From an uncultured Clostridia bacterium (lineage in GTDB: Bacteria; Bacillota; Clostridia; Oscillospirales; Ruminococcaceae), in contig CANQPB010000008.1 of assembly GCA_947625615.1 (NCBI GenBank), positions 1 to 64,000 of the forward strand: DNA of 64,000 nt. The letters are read 5' to 3'. Positions 9,791 through 18,135 of this stretch are shown here, in pieces (the stretch's first letter is position 1; every line of letters starts with the position of its first letter). The notes under the pieces are model-generated. The model was not told the origin of the DNA, searched no databases, and worked only from the letters and a program-made list of their open reading frames with translations. A program made the position numbers and the translations under genes.

Positions 9791-11365
9791 ATGATTATTG
9801 AAAATACAGAATTCGGACGCATCGAGGTGTCAAACGTCCCTCTCCCCGAGGGCTTAGGTTCCGACGTCATCGGCACGTATACATATTCGGGACGTGTGCT
9901 CGTTGCGGTGGGTATGCCCGAAAAGGGCGCGGATTGGTACCGCGTCTTTACCGTAGAGGACGACGGCAGCGATATTTGCGAGCTGTTTGAGGGCGTAATA
10001 CCGAAAAAGCAGGGCGCAAACGGCATACGCTGGATGTGCTATGCCGACAACAAGCGCGTTCTCTTGGGAGATTATGTTTTGGAGTGTGAGCCCGACCTCG
10101 ATCACTGCGAAAGCTCAAAGCTTATAGATGTTATCTTCCCGAAGGAAATCAGCGAAATACCCGGCATTTTCATGCGCTGGTCAGAGCCTATCATTGCGCC
10201 CGACAATCTGCATGTCTGCTTCTCGTCGCTGACGGGCAGCGGGGCTTACAACTTTTTGGGCAGGCTCGTAAGAACCTACAGCGCTTATGTGATGGAGGAC
10301 GTTCGCGTTATAAGCACCATAGGCGGTTACGATCCCGATCCTAAAGCTCCGGGGTGCTGTATACAAAAAATGCAGCGCGGCGGCGAGGTCAAGCAGTTTG
10401 TGCGCGGCGGTCGGGCTATAACGCTGGCAGGCGGCGGCAGGAGCATAAGCGAGAGCTGCCTTCAGGCTCTTGACAGCGAGGATGTCTCTTTTGTTACAGA
10501 TACCTTGGGTTATGAGGAAACGGCGATATTCTCTCCTAACGAAGTTTACGCGATATGTATGTCGCCGCGCTTCTCTCCGAAGACAGACGCGGGCGTACTC
10601 GGCGTTGTTCCCCTTATCGGAGATTTAATAACAAGAGGAAAATATCTGAACGTGCTGTATCAGTACTCTATAGCGGGTGTTCGCTCCCACCGTCACGGCA
10701 ACATCGGTCCTGCGCTGATAAATATTGAGCGCTCTATGAGCGAGGGGCGCAAATATATGGGCGTGGATCTCAGCGATCCCGAGGATAAATGGGTCTATTA
10801 TTCTCCTATGAGCTGGCACCCGAGCAGCACAAAAGCCCTCTGGAATGAGCGCACAAGACTTTGCGAAGGGGATGTGCAGTGCCGCCTTAGGGTGAGCCAT
10901 CTGTTAGACGTTTCCGCGGCTGCGCCGATACCCGCGCAAAAAACGCCTGACAGCGGTGAAATACCCTATTCCGAACCCATATCCGCGATATTTAGCCAGA
11001 ATTCCGTCAGCTTTCCTCTGACGGTCAGGGGCAAAACGGGAACGGTGCAGAATCTGCCTGTTAAGGACGGCGCGTGGGAAACAAGATACGACAATTTCAG
11101 CGAAGACGGAAAGACATTCTATAACGGCTGGATCAGGGTCAAAGCGTCCGAGAATATGTTCCGCCCCGGTCTGACGACCATAGAAAGCGATCTCAGCGTT
11201 TTTGGCGAACACACCGGCCGAATGGATCTGCGCATAGTGCTGAAATCCGACGCGCGTTTTCAGATATATCCCGACGACGGGCTCAATGAGGACGGACGTC
11301 CCAACTGCTTCGGCTATGCCGAATACGACGGACTTCGCCGTGAGGTTTCGGAGCTTGCGCCGTAA
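9791..11365 (+). CDS. Unrecognised 524-aa protein of rhamnoside operon
   Basis: I do not recognise a family. The protein has no signal peptide or membrane segment and looks beta-rich, with repeated patterns such as IIAPDNLHVCFSS and MSWHPSSTKALWNERTR that recall blades of a beta-propeller (for example oligogalacturonate lyase-like proteins). It also has a histidine-rich RSHRHGN near residue 298. It begins 41 bp after the GH1 gene with a GAAAGGAAA site and is followed by a hairpin before rhaB. Its constant place among intracellular glycosidases suggests an enzyme acting on the aglycone side or on a modified sugar. That is inference only. Confidence 0.6.
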   Translation: MIIENTEFGRIEVSNVPLPEGLGSDVIGTYTYSGRVLVAVGMPEKGADWYRVFTVEDDGSDICELFEGVIPKKQGANGIRWMCYADNKRVLLGDYVLECEPDLDHCESSKLIDVIFPKEISEIPGIFMRWSEPIIAPDNLHVCFSSLTGSGAYNFLGRLVRTYSAYVMEDVRVISTIGGYDPDPKAPGCCIQKMQRGGEVKQFVRGGRAITLAGGGRSISESCLQALDSEDVSFVTDTLGYEETAIFSPNEVYAICMSPRFSPKTDAGVLGVVPLIGDLITRGKYLNVLYQYSIAGVRSHRHGNIGPALINIERSMSEGRKYMGVDLSDPEDKWVYYSPMSWHPSSTKALWNERTRLCEGDVQCRLRVSHLLDVSAAAPIPAQKTPDSGEIPYSEPISAIFSQNSVSFPLTVRGKTGTVQNLPVKDGAWETRYDNFSEDGKTFYNGWIRVKASENMFRPGLTTIESDLSVFGEHTGRMDLRIVLKSDARFQIYPDDGLNEDGRPNCFGYAEYDGLRREVSELAP

Positions 11366-11379
11366 ATCTCGGCAAATAA

Positions 11380-11408
11380 AGAGCTGCCGGGTTACGCTTG
11401 GCAGCTCT
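11380..11408 (+). terminator. Intercistronic hairpin between unknown gene and rhaB
   Basis: AGAGCTGCC (11380-11388) and GGCAGCTCT (11400-11408) form a 9-bp stem. There is no clean T tract after it, so it is more likely a processing or partial-termination site inside the operon than a full terminator. Confidence 0.5.
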
Positions 11409-11467
11409 CAAATATTTATGATATATTTGTGTAACCGAGCCTCACTTTTTATGAACGGGGTGATAAG

Positions 11468-12754
11468 TTGAAAAAATACTTTCTTGCCATAGACATAGGC
11501 GCCTCCTCGGGGCGCCACATTCTCGGCTGGCAAGACGGAAAAGAGATAAAAACCAAGGAAATCTATCGCTTCCCGAACGGTCCCGAAAAACGCGGCGGTC
11601 ATCTTGTGTGGAATATCGAAACGCTTTTGAAACACGTCCGCGAGGGGCTTGACAGAGCGATAAGCGAAGTCGGCAGCATTGTCAGCTTTTCCGTTGACAC
11701 ATGGGGAGTTGACTATGTTCTGATGCGGGGCGGCAGCGAGGTTTTCCCCTGCTTTTCATATCGGGACGACCGCACGGACACGGTGATTGACGAGGTTCAC
11801 CAAAAAATTCCGTTTTCCGAGCTTTACCGCCGCACAGGCTGTCAGTTCCAACCGTTTAACAGCATTTATCAGTTGTATGACGATTTGAAAAAAGGACGGT
11901 TAGACGGCGTGACCGACGTGCTGATGCTGCCCGAGTATCTGATGTATAAGCTCACGGGCGTTAAGGCAAGGGAGTACACGAACGCCACTACGATGGGACT
12001 TGTAAACGCGCTGACCGAAGAGTTTGACGCGGAAATAACCGACAGGCTCGGCTTTGATCGCCGGCTTTTCCCGAAGCTTTCAAAGCCGGGAACGCCTATC
12101 GGCGAATACAGGGGCTTAAAGTGCGTTCTCTGCGCCACACATGACACGGGCTCGGCAGTTGAGGGAATACCGATCGAGGGCAGGGAGCCGTATATATCTT
12201 CGGGAACATGGTCGCTTCTCGGAGTTAAAACCGAAAAGCCTATAACCGATGATGCGAGCAGGATCGCGAACTACTCCAACGAAGGCGGCGTGGGCTACAA
12301 CCGCTATCAAAAGAACATCATGGGTATGTGGCTTATAAATCGGCTGCGCGAGGAGCTTTGCCCCGGTGCGGACTTCTCTGAGATAACCTCGATGGCACGA
12401 AAGAGCGAAAATACCGCAGTTTTAGACGTAAGCTCCTCCGAATTTTTAGCTCCTTCGAGCATGGTCAGCGCTTTTGATTTCGCTTCGGGCGGGGTACTGA
12501 ATTCTGTCGGAGATTACTTCAACTGCGCTGTCCGAAGCCTCGCCGTCAGCTATAAAAACGCAATAGAGGAGCTTGAGCGCAACACCGAAAGACGGTATTC
12601 TAAGCTTTACATCGTAGGCGGAGGGGCAAAAAACGAATACTTAAACGAACTGACAGAAATAGAAACCGGTCTTGAAGTCGTTGCCCTGCCCATTGAGGCG
12701 ACTGCGCTCGGAAATCTGAAAATTCAAATGGAGGCAGAAAATGAGTTATCTTGA
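11468..12754 (+). CDS. rhaB: Rhamnulokinase
   Basis: A 428-residue FGGY-family kinase, slightly shorter than the E. coli enzyme. It phosphorylates L-rhamnulose at position 1 with ATP. It shows the ATP-site start YFLAIDIGASSGRHILG, SVDTWGVDY (about 76-84), the ISSGTWSLLG phosphate-binding loop (about 244) and IVGGGAKNEYLN (about 380). The start appears to be TTG 11468, preceded by GGGGTGAT; no closer ATG fits the conserved N-terminus. It overlaps rhaA by 14 bases, so the two are translationally coupled. Confidence 0.9.
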   Translation: MKKYFLAIDIGASSGRHILGWQDGKEIKTKEIYRFPNGPEKRGGHLVWNIETLLKHVREGLDRAISEVGSIVSFSVDTWGVDYVLMRGGSEVFPCFSYRDDRTDTVIDEVHQKIPFSELYRRTGCQFQPFNSIYQLYDDLKKGRLDGVTDVLMLPEYLMYKLTGVKAREYTNATTMGLVNALTEEFDAEITDRLGFDRRLFPKLSKPGTPIGEYRGLKCVLCATHDTGSAVEGIPIEGREPYISSGTWSLLGVKTEKPITDDASRIANYSNEGGVGYNRYQKNIMGMWLINRLREELCPGADFSEITSMARKSENTAVLDVSSSEFLAPSSMVSAFDFASGGVLNSVGDYFNCAVRSLAVSYKNAIEELERNTERRYSKLYIVGGGAKNEYLNELTEIETGLEVVALPIEATALGNLKIQMEAENELS

Positions 12755-13997
12755 AGCTAAGGAAAAATACTCAGATTTCGGCATTGATACCGAAATCGCA
12801 ATGGATAAGCTCCGCACTGTTCCTGTAAGCCTGCACTGCTGGCAGGGAGACGATGTGCGCGGCTTCGATACCGACCCGTCAAAGCCGCTTACGGGCGGGA
12901 TACAGACTACTGGCAACTATCCCTACAGAGCCCGCACCCCCGAGGAGCTTATGGCGGACATCGACGAGGTTTTAAAGCTTGTCCCGGGCAGGGTGAAGAT
13001 GAACCTTCACGCAAGCTATGCCGTCTTTGAAAACGGCGACTGGGCGGACAGGGACAGACTTGAGCCCAAGCATTTCAAAAAGTGGGTTGACTTCTGCAAG
13101 GAACGGGGCCTCGGCTGCGATTTCAACCCTACCTTCTTTTCACACCCAAAATGCGATCCGCTTACGCTGTCCTCACCTGATGAAAAAACGCGCAGATTCT
13201 GGATAGACCACGGCAAGGCGTGTATTCGCATCAGTCAGTATCTTGCAAGCGAGCTGGGGCAGAAATGCGTTATGAATATATGGACGGGGGACGGCTTCAA
13301 GGACATTCCGGGCGACAGGCTGGGACCTCGGGTGCGGTATAAGGAGGCTATCGACGAGATTCTCTCCGAACCTTATGACTTTGCCCTCGTCAAGCCCTGC
13401 ATCGAGCCCAAGGTATTCGGCATCGGCGTTGAGGCATACACTGCGGGCAGCGCGGAGTTTGCTCTGAGCTATGCCGCCTTCAATCGGGATAAATGCATAC
13501 CTCTTATGGACAACGGCCACTATCACCCAACGGAGGTAGTGAGCGACAAGATACCTGCACTTTTAACATTCTTCCCCGAGATCGCGCTTCATGTTACGCG
13601 CCCTATTCGCTGGGATTCCGACCATGTTGTACTGTTTGACGATGAAACGAGGGAGATCGCCCGAGAGATCGTTCGCTGCGGCGGGCTTGACGGCAGAGTG
13701 AACATCGCGCTCGACTACTTTGACGCTTCGATCAACCGCGTTTGCGCCTGGGCAGTAGGCTTCCGGAATTTGCAGAAGGCGCTCCTGTTCGCGCTTCTTC
13801 AGCCCAATGATGAACTTAAAAAGCTCCAGGACGAAGGCGACTTCACAAAGCTCATGGTGATTCAGGAAGAGCTTAAAACCGCACCGTTCGGAGATATATG
13901 GGACGAATACTGCCGCAGATGCCAATCCCCCGAGGACGGCGAGTGGTTCAAAGAAGCGCTGAGATATGAAAAAGAAATTCTGAGCAAGAGAGGTTAA
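12741..13997 (+). CDS. rhaA: L-rhamnose isomerase
   Basis: A 418-residue enzyme that interconverts L-rhamnose and L-rhamnulose in the cytoplasm. Family sequence runs the full length: VSLHCWQGDDVRGF (about 30-43), TGNYPYRARTPEEL, KMNLHASYA (about 88), FNPTFFSHPK (about 133), CIEPKVFGIGVEAYT (about 218), PLMDNGHYHPTEVVSDK (about 255) with metal-binding acidic and histidine residues, and RWDSDHVVLF (about 292). The ATG overlaps the end of rhaB. The length is normal for the family. Confidence 0.95.
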   Translation: MSYLEAKEKYSDFGIDTEIAMDKLRTVPVSLHCWQGDDVRGFDTDPSKPLTGGIQTTGNYPYRARTPEELMADIDEVLKLVPGRVKMNLHASYAVFENGDWADRDRLEPKHFKKWVDFCKERGLGCDFNPTFFSHPKCDPLTLSSPDEKTRRFWIDHGKACIRISQYLASELGQKCVMNIWTGDGFKDIPGDRLGPRVRYKEAIDEILSEPYDFALVKPCIEPKVFGIGVEAYTAGSAEFALSYAAFNRDKCIPLMDNGHYHPTEVVSDKIPALLTFFPEIALHVTRPIRWDSDHVVLFDDETREIAREIVRCGGLDGRVNIALDYFDASINRVCAWAVGFRNLQKALLFALLQPNDELKKLQDEGDFTKLMVIQEELKTAPFGDIWDEYCRRCQSPEDGEWFKEALRYEKEILSKRG

Positions 13998-14001
13998 GAA
14001 A

Positions 14002-14820
14002 ATGAAAGACATAATGACGGCTCCGTTTATGACGGAGATGATACGCACAACAACAAATATGTATAATCACGGCTGGGACGAGCGAAACGGCGGCAATGTG
14101 AGTCTTTTGCTTGACCAAAACGAAGTCGCCGAGTATCTCGACATAAGCGCAGTTATCCGCGATATCCCGACAGGCTTCGACGCGCCGGAGCTCCAGGGGA
14201 AATATTTTCTGGTCACCGGTACCGGCAAGTATTTTAAGAATATACAGTACGCGCCTGAGGTAAATCTGGGTTTAGTCCGCCTGACTGACAGAGGTGCAAG
14301 GGCGGAGCTGCTCTGGGGCTTCGCCGACGGAGGTCGGTTCACCAGCGAGTTTCCCGCCCATATGATGAGCCACGCAGCGCGCCTTTCCGTCAATCCCGAA
14401 AACCGCGTCGTCATGCACTGCCACCCTGCAAATCTGCTCGCTATGACATACGTTCATGAGCTTGACGCCAAAAAGTTCACCCGCACCCTTTGGCAGATGT
14501 GTACCGAGTGCATCGTTGTCTTCCCCGACGGCGTGAACGTGCTCCCGTGGATGCTTTGCGGCACCAACGAGATAGGCGTTGCAACCGCCGAAGAAATGCG
14601 CAGCGCGCGGCTTGTGGTATGGTCTCAGCACGGCATCTACGGTGCAGGCGCTGATTTGGACGAAACTTTCGGTCTGATTGAAACTGCCGAGAAAGCCGCC
14701 GAGATATACCTGAAGATTGCTCATCTCCCACTTTTAAACACCATTACCGACTCCGAACTTTGGCAGCTTGCACACCATTTCAACGTCGTTCCCCGCGAGG
14801 GATATCTTGAGAAGGAATAA
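14002..14820 (+). CDS. rhaD: Rhamnulose-1-phosphate aldolase
   Basis: A 272-residue class II (zinc) aldolase that splits L-rhamnulose 1-phosphate into DHAP and L-lactaldehyde. Visible are the phosphate-site NGWDERNGGNVS type segment (DERNGGNVS, about 27-35), the VTGTGKYFKN loop (about 72), the zinc histidines in MHCHPANLLAM (about 138-141) and the third histidine in WSQHGIYGAG (about 211). It starts 4 bp after the rhaA stop with an AGAGAGG site and completes the rhamnose pathway. No lactaldehyde reductase gene is present nearby. Confidence 0.93.
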   Translation: MKDIMTAPFMTEMIRTTTNMYNHGWDERNGGNVSLLLDQNEVAEYLDISAVIRDIPTGFDAPELQGKYFLVTGTGKYFKNIQYAPEVNLGLVRLTDRGARAELLWGFADGGRFTSEFPAHMMSHAARLSVNPENRVVMHCHPANLLAMTYVHELDAKKFTRTLWQMCTECIVVFPDGVNVLPWMLCGTNEIGVATAEEMRSARLVVWSQHGIYGAGADLDETFGLIETAEKAAEIYLKIAHLPLLNTITDSELWQLAHHFNVVPREGYLEKE

Positions 14821-14856
14821 ACGGTTGAGTGACTTTCGAGCCGCAAGAGCCGCTGC

Positions 14857-14988
14857 ACGGTGGCACGATTGGAATTTTACCGTATGGCAAATTAAAAGCA
14901 CCTGTGTTTGCGCAGGTGCTTTTAATCTTTATAGCTTCAATTCCGTGCCTTTCAGCACCTCTCCCATCCCCATCTTCTCTGTCAGATC
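14857..14988. repeat. Direct repeat copy 2 (small-gene tail plus terminator)
   Basis: Matches 1735-1867 closely, with a few substitutions and single-base indels. It includes the same terminator hairpin (GCACCTG/CAGGTGC) reading out of the small minus-strand gene 14929-15132, whose 3' end forms the rest of the repeat. It begins 36 bp after the rhaD stop, marking the right edge of the rhamnose island. Confidence 0.8.
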
Positions 14989-15132
14989 CCCGAAGCTTTT
15001 ATCATATTGCGCCTGCGTGATAGCCCCACGCTCCAGAAAGTCATCGAGTATGCGCTTTTGCCACAAATACAGTTCCTTTTTCTTTTCTTCGGGCGAAAGC
15101 CCGCTCCAGTTGTCCTGCTCAGTCACAATCAT
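14929..15132 (-). CDS. Small mobile-element protein, SHOCT-like helical tail
   Basis: 67 residues, with SGLSPEEKKKELYLWQKR followed by a LDDFLERGAITQAQYDKSFGDL segment that looks like the short C-terminal SHOCT-type helix pair. Similar small proteins sit beside recombinases in clostridial mobile elements, as I recall them. There is no clear ribosome binding site before ATG 15132, and the frame stays open upstream for nine codons without a start, so the natural N-terminus may have been lost. It ends into the terminator of direct repeat copy 2. Function unknown. Confidence 0.5.
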   Translation of the reverse strand: MIVTEQDNWSGLSPEEKKKELYLWQKRILDDFLERGAITQAQYDKSFGDLTEKMGMGEVLKGTELKL

Positions 15133-15368
15133 TTTGATAAGCGCCGCCGCGTTATATTAACAAGGAAGTTCGACAGATTCTAAAGTTCATTCATTTACAG
15201 ATGCGAATTTAAATTGCCACCTTGAAATTATCGGCTGCTACAATGGCTCATTTGCTGCATAATTTAATCATCATTATTGGTTTTCTCATATTTACACCTT
15301 TACTCTTAAAAATATAAAATTTTGAAATGAGGTGCAGAATTATGCTCTATTCATCGTATTTATTCAGT

Positions 15369-15391
15369 GTAAGGACAAGTTGCAGCTTGTC
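15369..15391 (+). promoter_or_regulatory. Hairpin in leader of excisionase-like gene
   Basis: GGACAAG and CTTGTCC form a 7-8-bp stem around TTGCAG. No T tract follows. It lies 200 bp before the excisionase-like gene, in the otherwise gene-free stretch 15133-15589. Confidence 0.5.
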
Positions 15392-15417
15392 CTATCTGCA
15401 CCTTGAAAACTGAATAA

Positions 15418-15556
15418 CCCCTGCCGGAAGTTATACAGGATCAGCGGATAGTATGCCATGAGGCTTTTGCCAAGCGTGCCCGCAGATGAAATGACGCATA
15501 GCGCAGCCTGAAAACACGAGGTCAAAGAAATCGTAGGAAATGAGCCGGAGCAGGGG
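15418..15556 (+). ncRNA. Candidate structured RNA upstream of excisionase-like gene
   Basis: The segment is closed by CCCCTGC (15418-15424) pairing with GCAGGGG (15550-15556). Inside, AGGCT (15461-15465) pairs with AGCCT (15505-15509) and encloses GCGT (15474-15477) pairing with ACGC (15494-15497). No open frame fits the stretch. It ends 33 bp before the start of the excisionase-like gene, so it could be a cis-acting leader or an independent RNA of the element. This is based on visible complementarity only. Confidence 0.4.
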
Positions 15557-15589
15557 AGTCTTTATTGAAAAACTTTAAGGAGAGAATAT

Positions 15590-15796
15590 ATGTATAAAAA
15601 CTTGGATGATATTCCCATCACTTTCGGACCGGCACTGTTAGCAGAAATTCTCGGAATTTCGAGAAATAAGGCATATGAGTTAGTACACAGAGCAGACTTT
15701 CCGAAGTATCACATGGGAAGGAAAATCATTATCAGCAAAAAGCATTTTATAGAATGGATGAATGCGCACTTTTCCGAATCGAATTCAGCTTTTTGA
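15590..15796 (+). CDS. Excisionase-like helix-turn-helix protein
   Basis: A 68-residue protein of the excisionase/MerR-type winged-helix class: ITFGPALLAEILGISRNKAY forms the helix-turn-helix and KYHMGRKIIISKKHFIEWM the wing and third helix. Such proteins bend attachment-site DNA and steer the integrase toward excision. AAGGAGAG lies 6-7 bases before ATG 15590. The integrase gene follows 130 bp downstream, which supports the role. Confidence 0.8.
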   Translation: MYKNLDDIPITFGPALLAEILGISRNKAYELVHRADFPKYHMGRKIIISKKHFIEWMNAHFSESNSAF

Positions 15797-15926
15797 ATCT
15801 GCGTATTGTTGCAAAACTGCCTGCCCAAGTGGTATAATATATTGGAGTAAAAACCCGAAGGTACTTTGACAACTGAATACCATACAAAACAATGCTTTTT
15901 GCTCATTTTCAAGGAGGATCTTTACT

Positions 15927-17171
15927 ATGAGCAAAAAGAAGGCAAACGGAGAAGGTTCCATCACTAAAAGAGCAGACGGAAGATACATGGCGCGTTACAC
16001 CGTAAATGGTAAAAGGAAAACCATATATGGCGCTACGCATAGCGAGGTACGCGAAAAGCTAAACGAAAAACTGACCGAGATTGCAAGAGGCGAATACTTT
16101 GAGCCAACCAAAATGACCGTTGAAAAATGGATGAAGACATGGCTTGTAACTTATGCACTTCCATCGGTAAAGCAGTCTACTTATGTTTCTTATGAGGGAT
16201 ATGTTAGATTACATATCAATCCTGCATTGGGCAATATTTTACTGGTTGCTTTAACTACGGAACAACTGCAGAAGTTCTTTAATGATCTTAGAAAATCGAC
16301 ACCAAAAAGAAAAAAAGCATTATCAACCAAATCGGTCAGGAATATCTATAATATGTTCCATACCGCTTTGGATCAGGCGGCAATCGAACATAAGATTATT
16401 CGCAATCCGCTGCTTGGAATTAAACTGCCAAAGGTTGAGCAAATGGAAGTTCAGATATTAACGGCAGATGAGCAGGCCAAATTGCAACAGGCCGTTATGC
16501 ATCACAATGAGTTGCAAGCTTACGGTGTGATTTTCACCTTGAATACAGGTCTTCGGTTAGGGGAATTGATTGGTTTGCAGTGGAAAGATGTAAACTTCCA
16601 AAGGCATAGCATTAGAATACGCAGGACAGTTGGCAGACTTTCAAAAGTTGCGGAAGACGGTAGCCTTGTGAAGAAAAGCGGTACAGTTAAATCCACAGAA
16701 ATCGTAGTTCGCACACCGAAGTCACTTTCTTCAAGACGTGAAATCCCGATGTTTGATGAACTGTGGAATGGGCTGATGGACTACAGGGAGCGCCAACGTG
16801 AGATGATAGATGCCATTGGCAGCGACTATGACGATCAGGACTTTATCTTTGGTACCACAATGGGAAAAGTATATGACCCGCGTGTGTATGAGGATTTGTT
16901 TAAGCGATGCCTAAAATCAGTCGGACTGAAAGACATCAAATTTCATGCCCTTCGTCACACCTTTGCAACAAGAGCGCTTGAAGCCGGAATGGATATCAAA
17001 GTCCTATCATCCCTTCTCGGTCATGCACAGGCTTCCACAACACTCAATTTATACGGTCATGCTTTGCCGGATCATAAGCGGGTCAGCATGGACAAGATGA
17101 GCGAGTTTTACGCCGTATCACGAGTTGACACCAACGAGCAGGAAAATTCAAACCTACGAAAAGTAGGTTGA
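15927..17171 (+). CDS. Tyrosine recombinase/integrase of element 1
   Basis: A 414-residue integrase with an N-terminal AP2-like arm-binding domain (GEGSITKRADGRYMARYTV, residues 8-26), a SAM-like core-binding domain (about 65-170) and a catalytic domain. Catalytic residues are visible: Arg in NTGLRLGELIGL (about 207), the HALRHTF box (about 340-346), His in LLGHAQ (about 365) and the nucleophile Tyr in NLYGHAL (about 376). AAGGAGGAT precedes ATG 15927. The gene runs toward a copy of the tRNA-fMet 3' end at 17402, the usual position of an integrase next to its attachment site. Confidence 0.93.
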   Translation: MSKKKANGEGSITKRADGRYMARYTVNGKRKTIYGATHSEVREKLNEKLTEIARGEYFEPTKMTVEKWMKTWLVTYALPSVKQSTYVSYEGYVRLHINPALGNILLVALTTEQLQKFFNDLRKSTPKRKKALSTKSVRNIYNMFHTALDQAAIEHKIIRNPLLGIKLPKVEQMEVQILTADEQAKLQQAVMHHNELQAYGVIFTLNTGLRLGELIGLQWKDVNFQRHSIRIRRTVGRLSKVAEDGSLVKKSGTVKSTEIVVRTPKSLSSRREIPMFDELWNGLMDYRERQREMIDAIGSDYDDQDFIFGTTMGKVYDPRVYEDLFKRCLKSVGLKDIKFHALRHTFATRALEAGMDIKVLSSLLGHAQASTTLNLYGHALPDHKRVSMDKMSEFYAVSRVDTNEQENSNLRKVG

Positions 17172-17321
17172 CACCAACGCAAAAACTTCAATTAAGCAAT
17201 TTTGACACCAACGAATTGGTGCCAAAAGGGTTTAGAAGATAATAAGAGCGAGCTGGATTTGTGATTTACAGAACAGCGAAATTGGCGTCAAAATCCGGTT
17301 GGTGTCAAATGTTGGTGTCAA
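17125..17321. repeat. Arm-type repeats of element 1 integrase
   Basis: TTGACACCAACG occurs at 17125-17136, 17168-17179 and 17202-17213. The inverted form TTGGTGTCAA occurs at 17299-17308 and 17312-17321, with near copies at about 17216 and 17282. Direct and inverted short repeats between an integrase gene and its att core are what arm-type integrase binding sites look like. They overlap the 3' end of the integrase gene. Confidence 0.65.
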
Positions 17322-17401
17322 AGAATCCGAAAACAGCGGTTTTTAAGCAAAAAGAAAACCACTTGATTGCCGTAAGCTGGCTCTACAAGCGGTTTTGTGT
17401 T

Positions 17402-17446
17402 TGGTTGCGGGGGAAGGACTTGAACCAACGACCTCCGGGTTATGAG
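17402..17446. repeat. Attachment core, junction of elements 1 and 2
   Basis: 45 bp identical to 23439-23483, the part of the tRNA-fMet gene from the anticodon loop to the 3' CCA. Here the rest of the tRNA is missing, so this is an att junction left by integration. The flanking TTGG and an AAGCGGTTTT stretch just before it also recur near 23426. Confidence 0.85.
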
Positions 17447-17538
17447 TTGAGATTTTTCCTTTTCATCTTCTCCCTTAATTGTGCTTAAATCGCTGTAATA
17501 CGCCGTTTTTTAATTGGAGCCTTATCATATCTTTTCTC

Positions 17539-17589
17539 TTTTTACCGCATTTTTTCATATCCTCGTGCGGTAAAAATGCGGTAAAAAAT
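17539..17589. repeat. Arm-type repeats, left end of element 2
   Basis: TTTTTACCGCATTTTT at about 17539-17554 is an inverted form of TGCGGTAAAA, which then occurs twice in tandem at 17567-17586. The same tandem pair occurs at the right end (23351-23370). They are likely binding sites for the arm-binding domain of the element 2 integrase. The rest of 17447-17640 shows nothing that looks like a gene. Confidence 0.65.
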
Positions 17590-17640
17590 ATTGCTAACGA
17601 AATTAACTCGAAAAAATGCCTATGTGATATAACATCAATA

Positions 17641-18135
17641 TCACTTTTTCAGCCGCTTTTTTAATTCTTTTTCCGGTAGACGTACTATCTTACCGTTATG
17701 TTCTGAAAGACTATCTAAGCAACATATATACTCATCATGCTCAATATAACGTCCTTTTAACAGTCTGTCTAAGATACCTATTGTGCCTGTAACTTTTACG
17801 TTTTCTGAATTGGCAGCTTTTCTGAGCGCTTTGTCTCCTGTAAGAAGTTCAATTTTCCTGATTTTTGCGATTGCCAACGCTATACAGTCATATCTGGAAA
17901 GCTTTAAATATTTTTCGCTCAACTTTTCAGCTAAAAAGAACTCGTCCTCTGTCAGCGATGTTTTTTCAAGCCCTAATTCAACGAGCTTATCTCCAAGATT
18001 GGGAGGATTGAGCATTTCATCTTCTACGGCGTCTTCATTCATCAAATATATGTATGGGAGCTTAAAAGGCAGCTCAAGGCGGTTGATAGTCAAAAAATCA
18101 ATCCAAACATTTGTGTCACTGCTGATATATTTCAT
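17641..18135 (-). CDS. PIN-domain ribonuclease (toxin candidate)
   Basis: 164 residues. The PIN acidic motifs are present: MKYISSDTNVWIDFL at the N-terminus, the middle SRYDCIALAIAK (about 80-92) and LLTGDKALRKAA (about 97-108). PIN proteins are Mg2+-dependent ribonucleases and the usual toxic part of VapBC-type systems. ATG 18135 is used rather than an upstream start because GAAGGGAGAAC lies just before it. It overlaps the TGA of the upstream HTH-ImmA gene by four bases (ATGA). The length and all acidic motifs look intact, so it is probably active when unrestrained. Confidence 0.8.
   Translation of the reverse strand: MKYISSDTNVWIDFLTINRLELPFKLPYIYLMNEDAVEDEMLNPPNLGDKLVELGLEKTSLTEDEFFLAEKLSEKYLKLSRYDCIALAIAKIRKIELLTGDKALRKAANSENVKVTGTIGILDRLLKGRYIEHDEYICCLDSLSEHNGKIVRLPEKELKKRLKK

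Noticed and set aside
11380..11408. Full terminator splitting the rhamnoside operon
   Set aside because: The stem is good but there is no T tract, and rhaB has no recognisable promoter after it, so partial termination or processing is likelier.
17479..17664. Small hydrophobic plus-strand frame of 61 codons
   Set aside because: No ribosome binding site. It overlaps the arm-type repeats and the end of the PIN gene, and its composition fits random AT-rich DNA.
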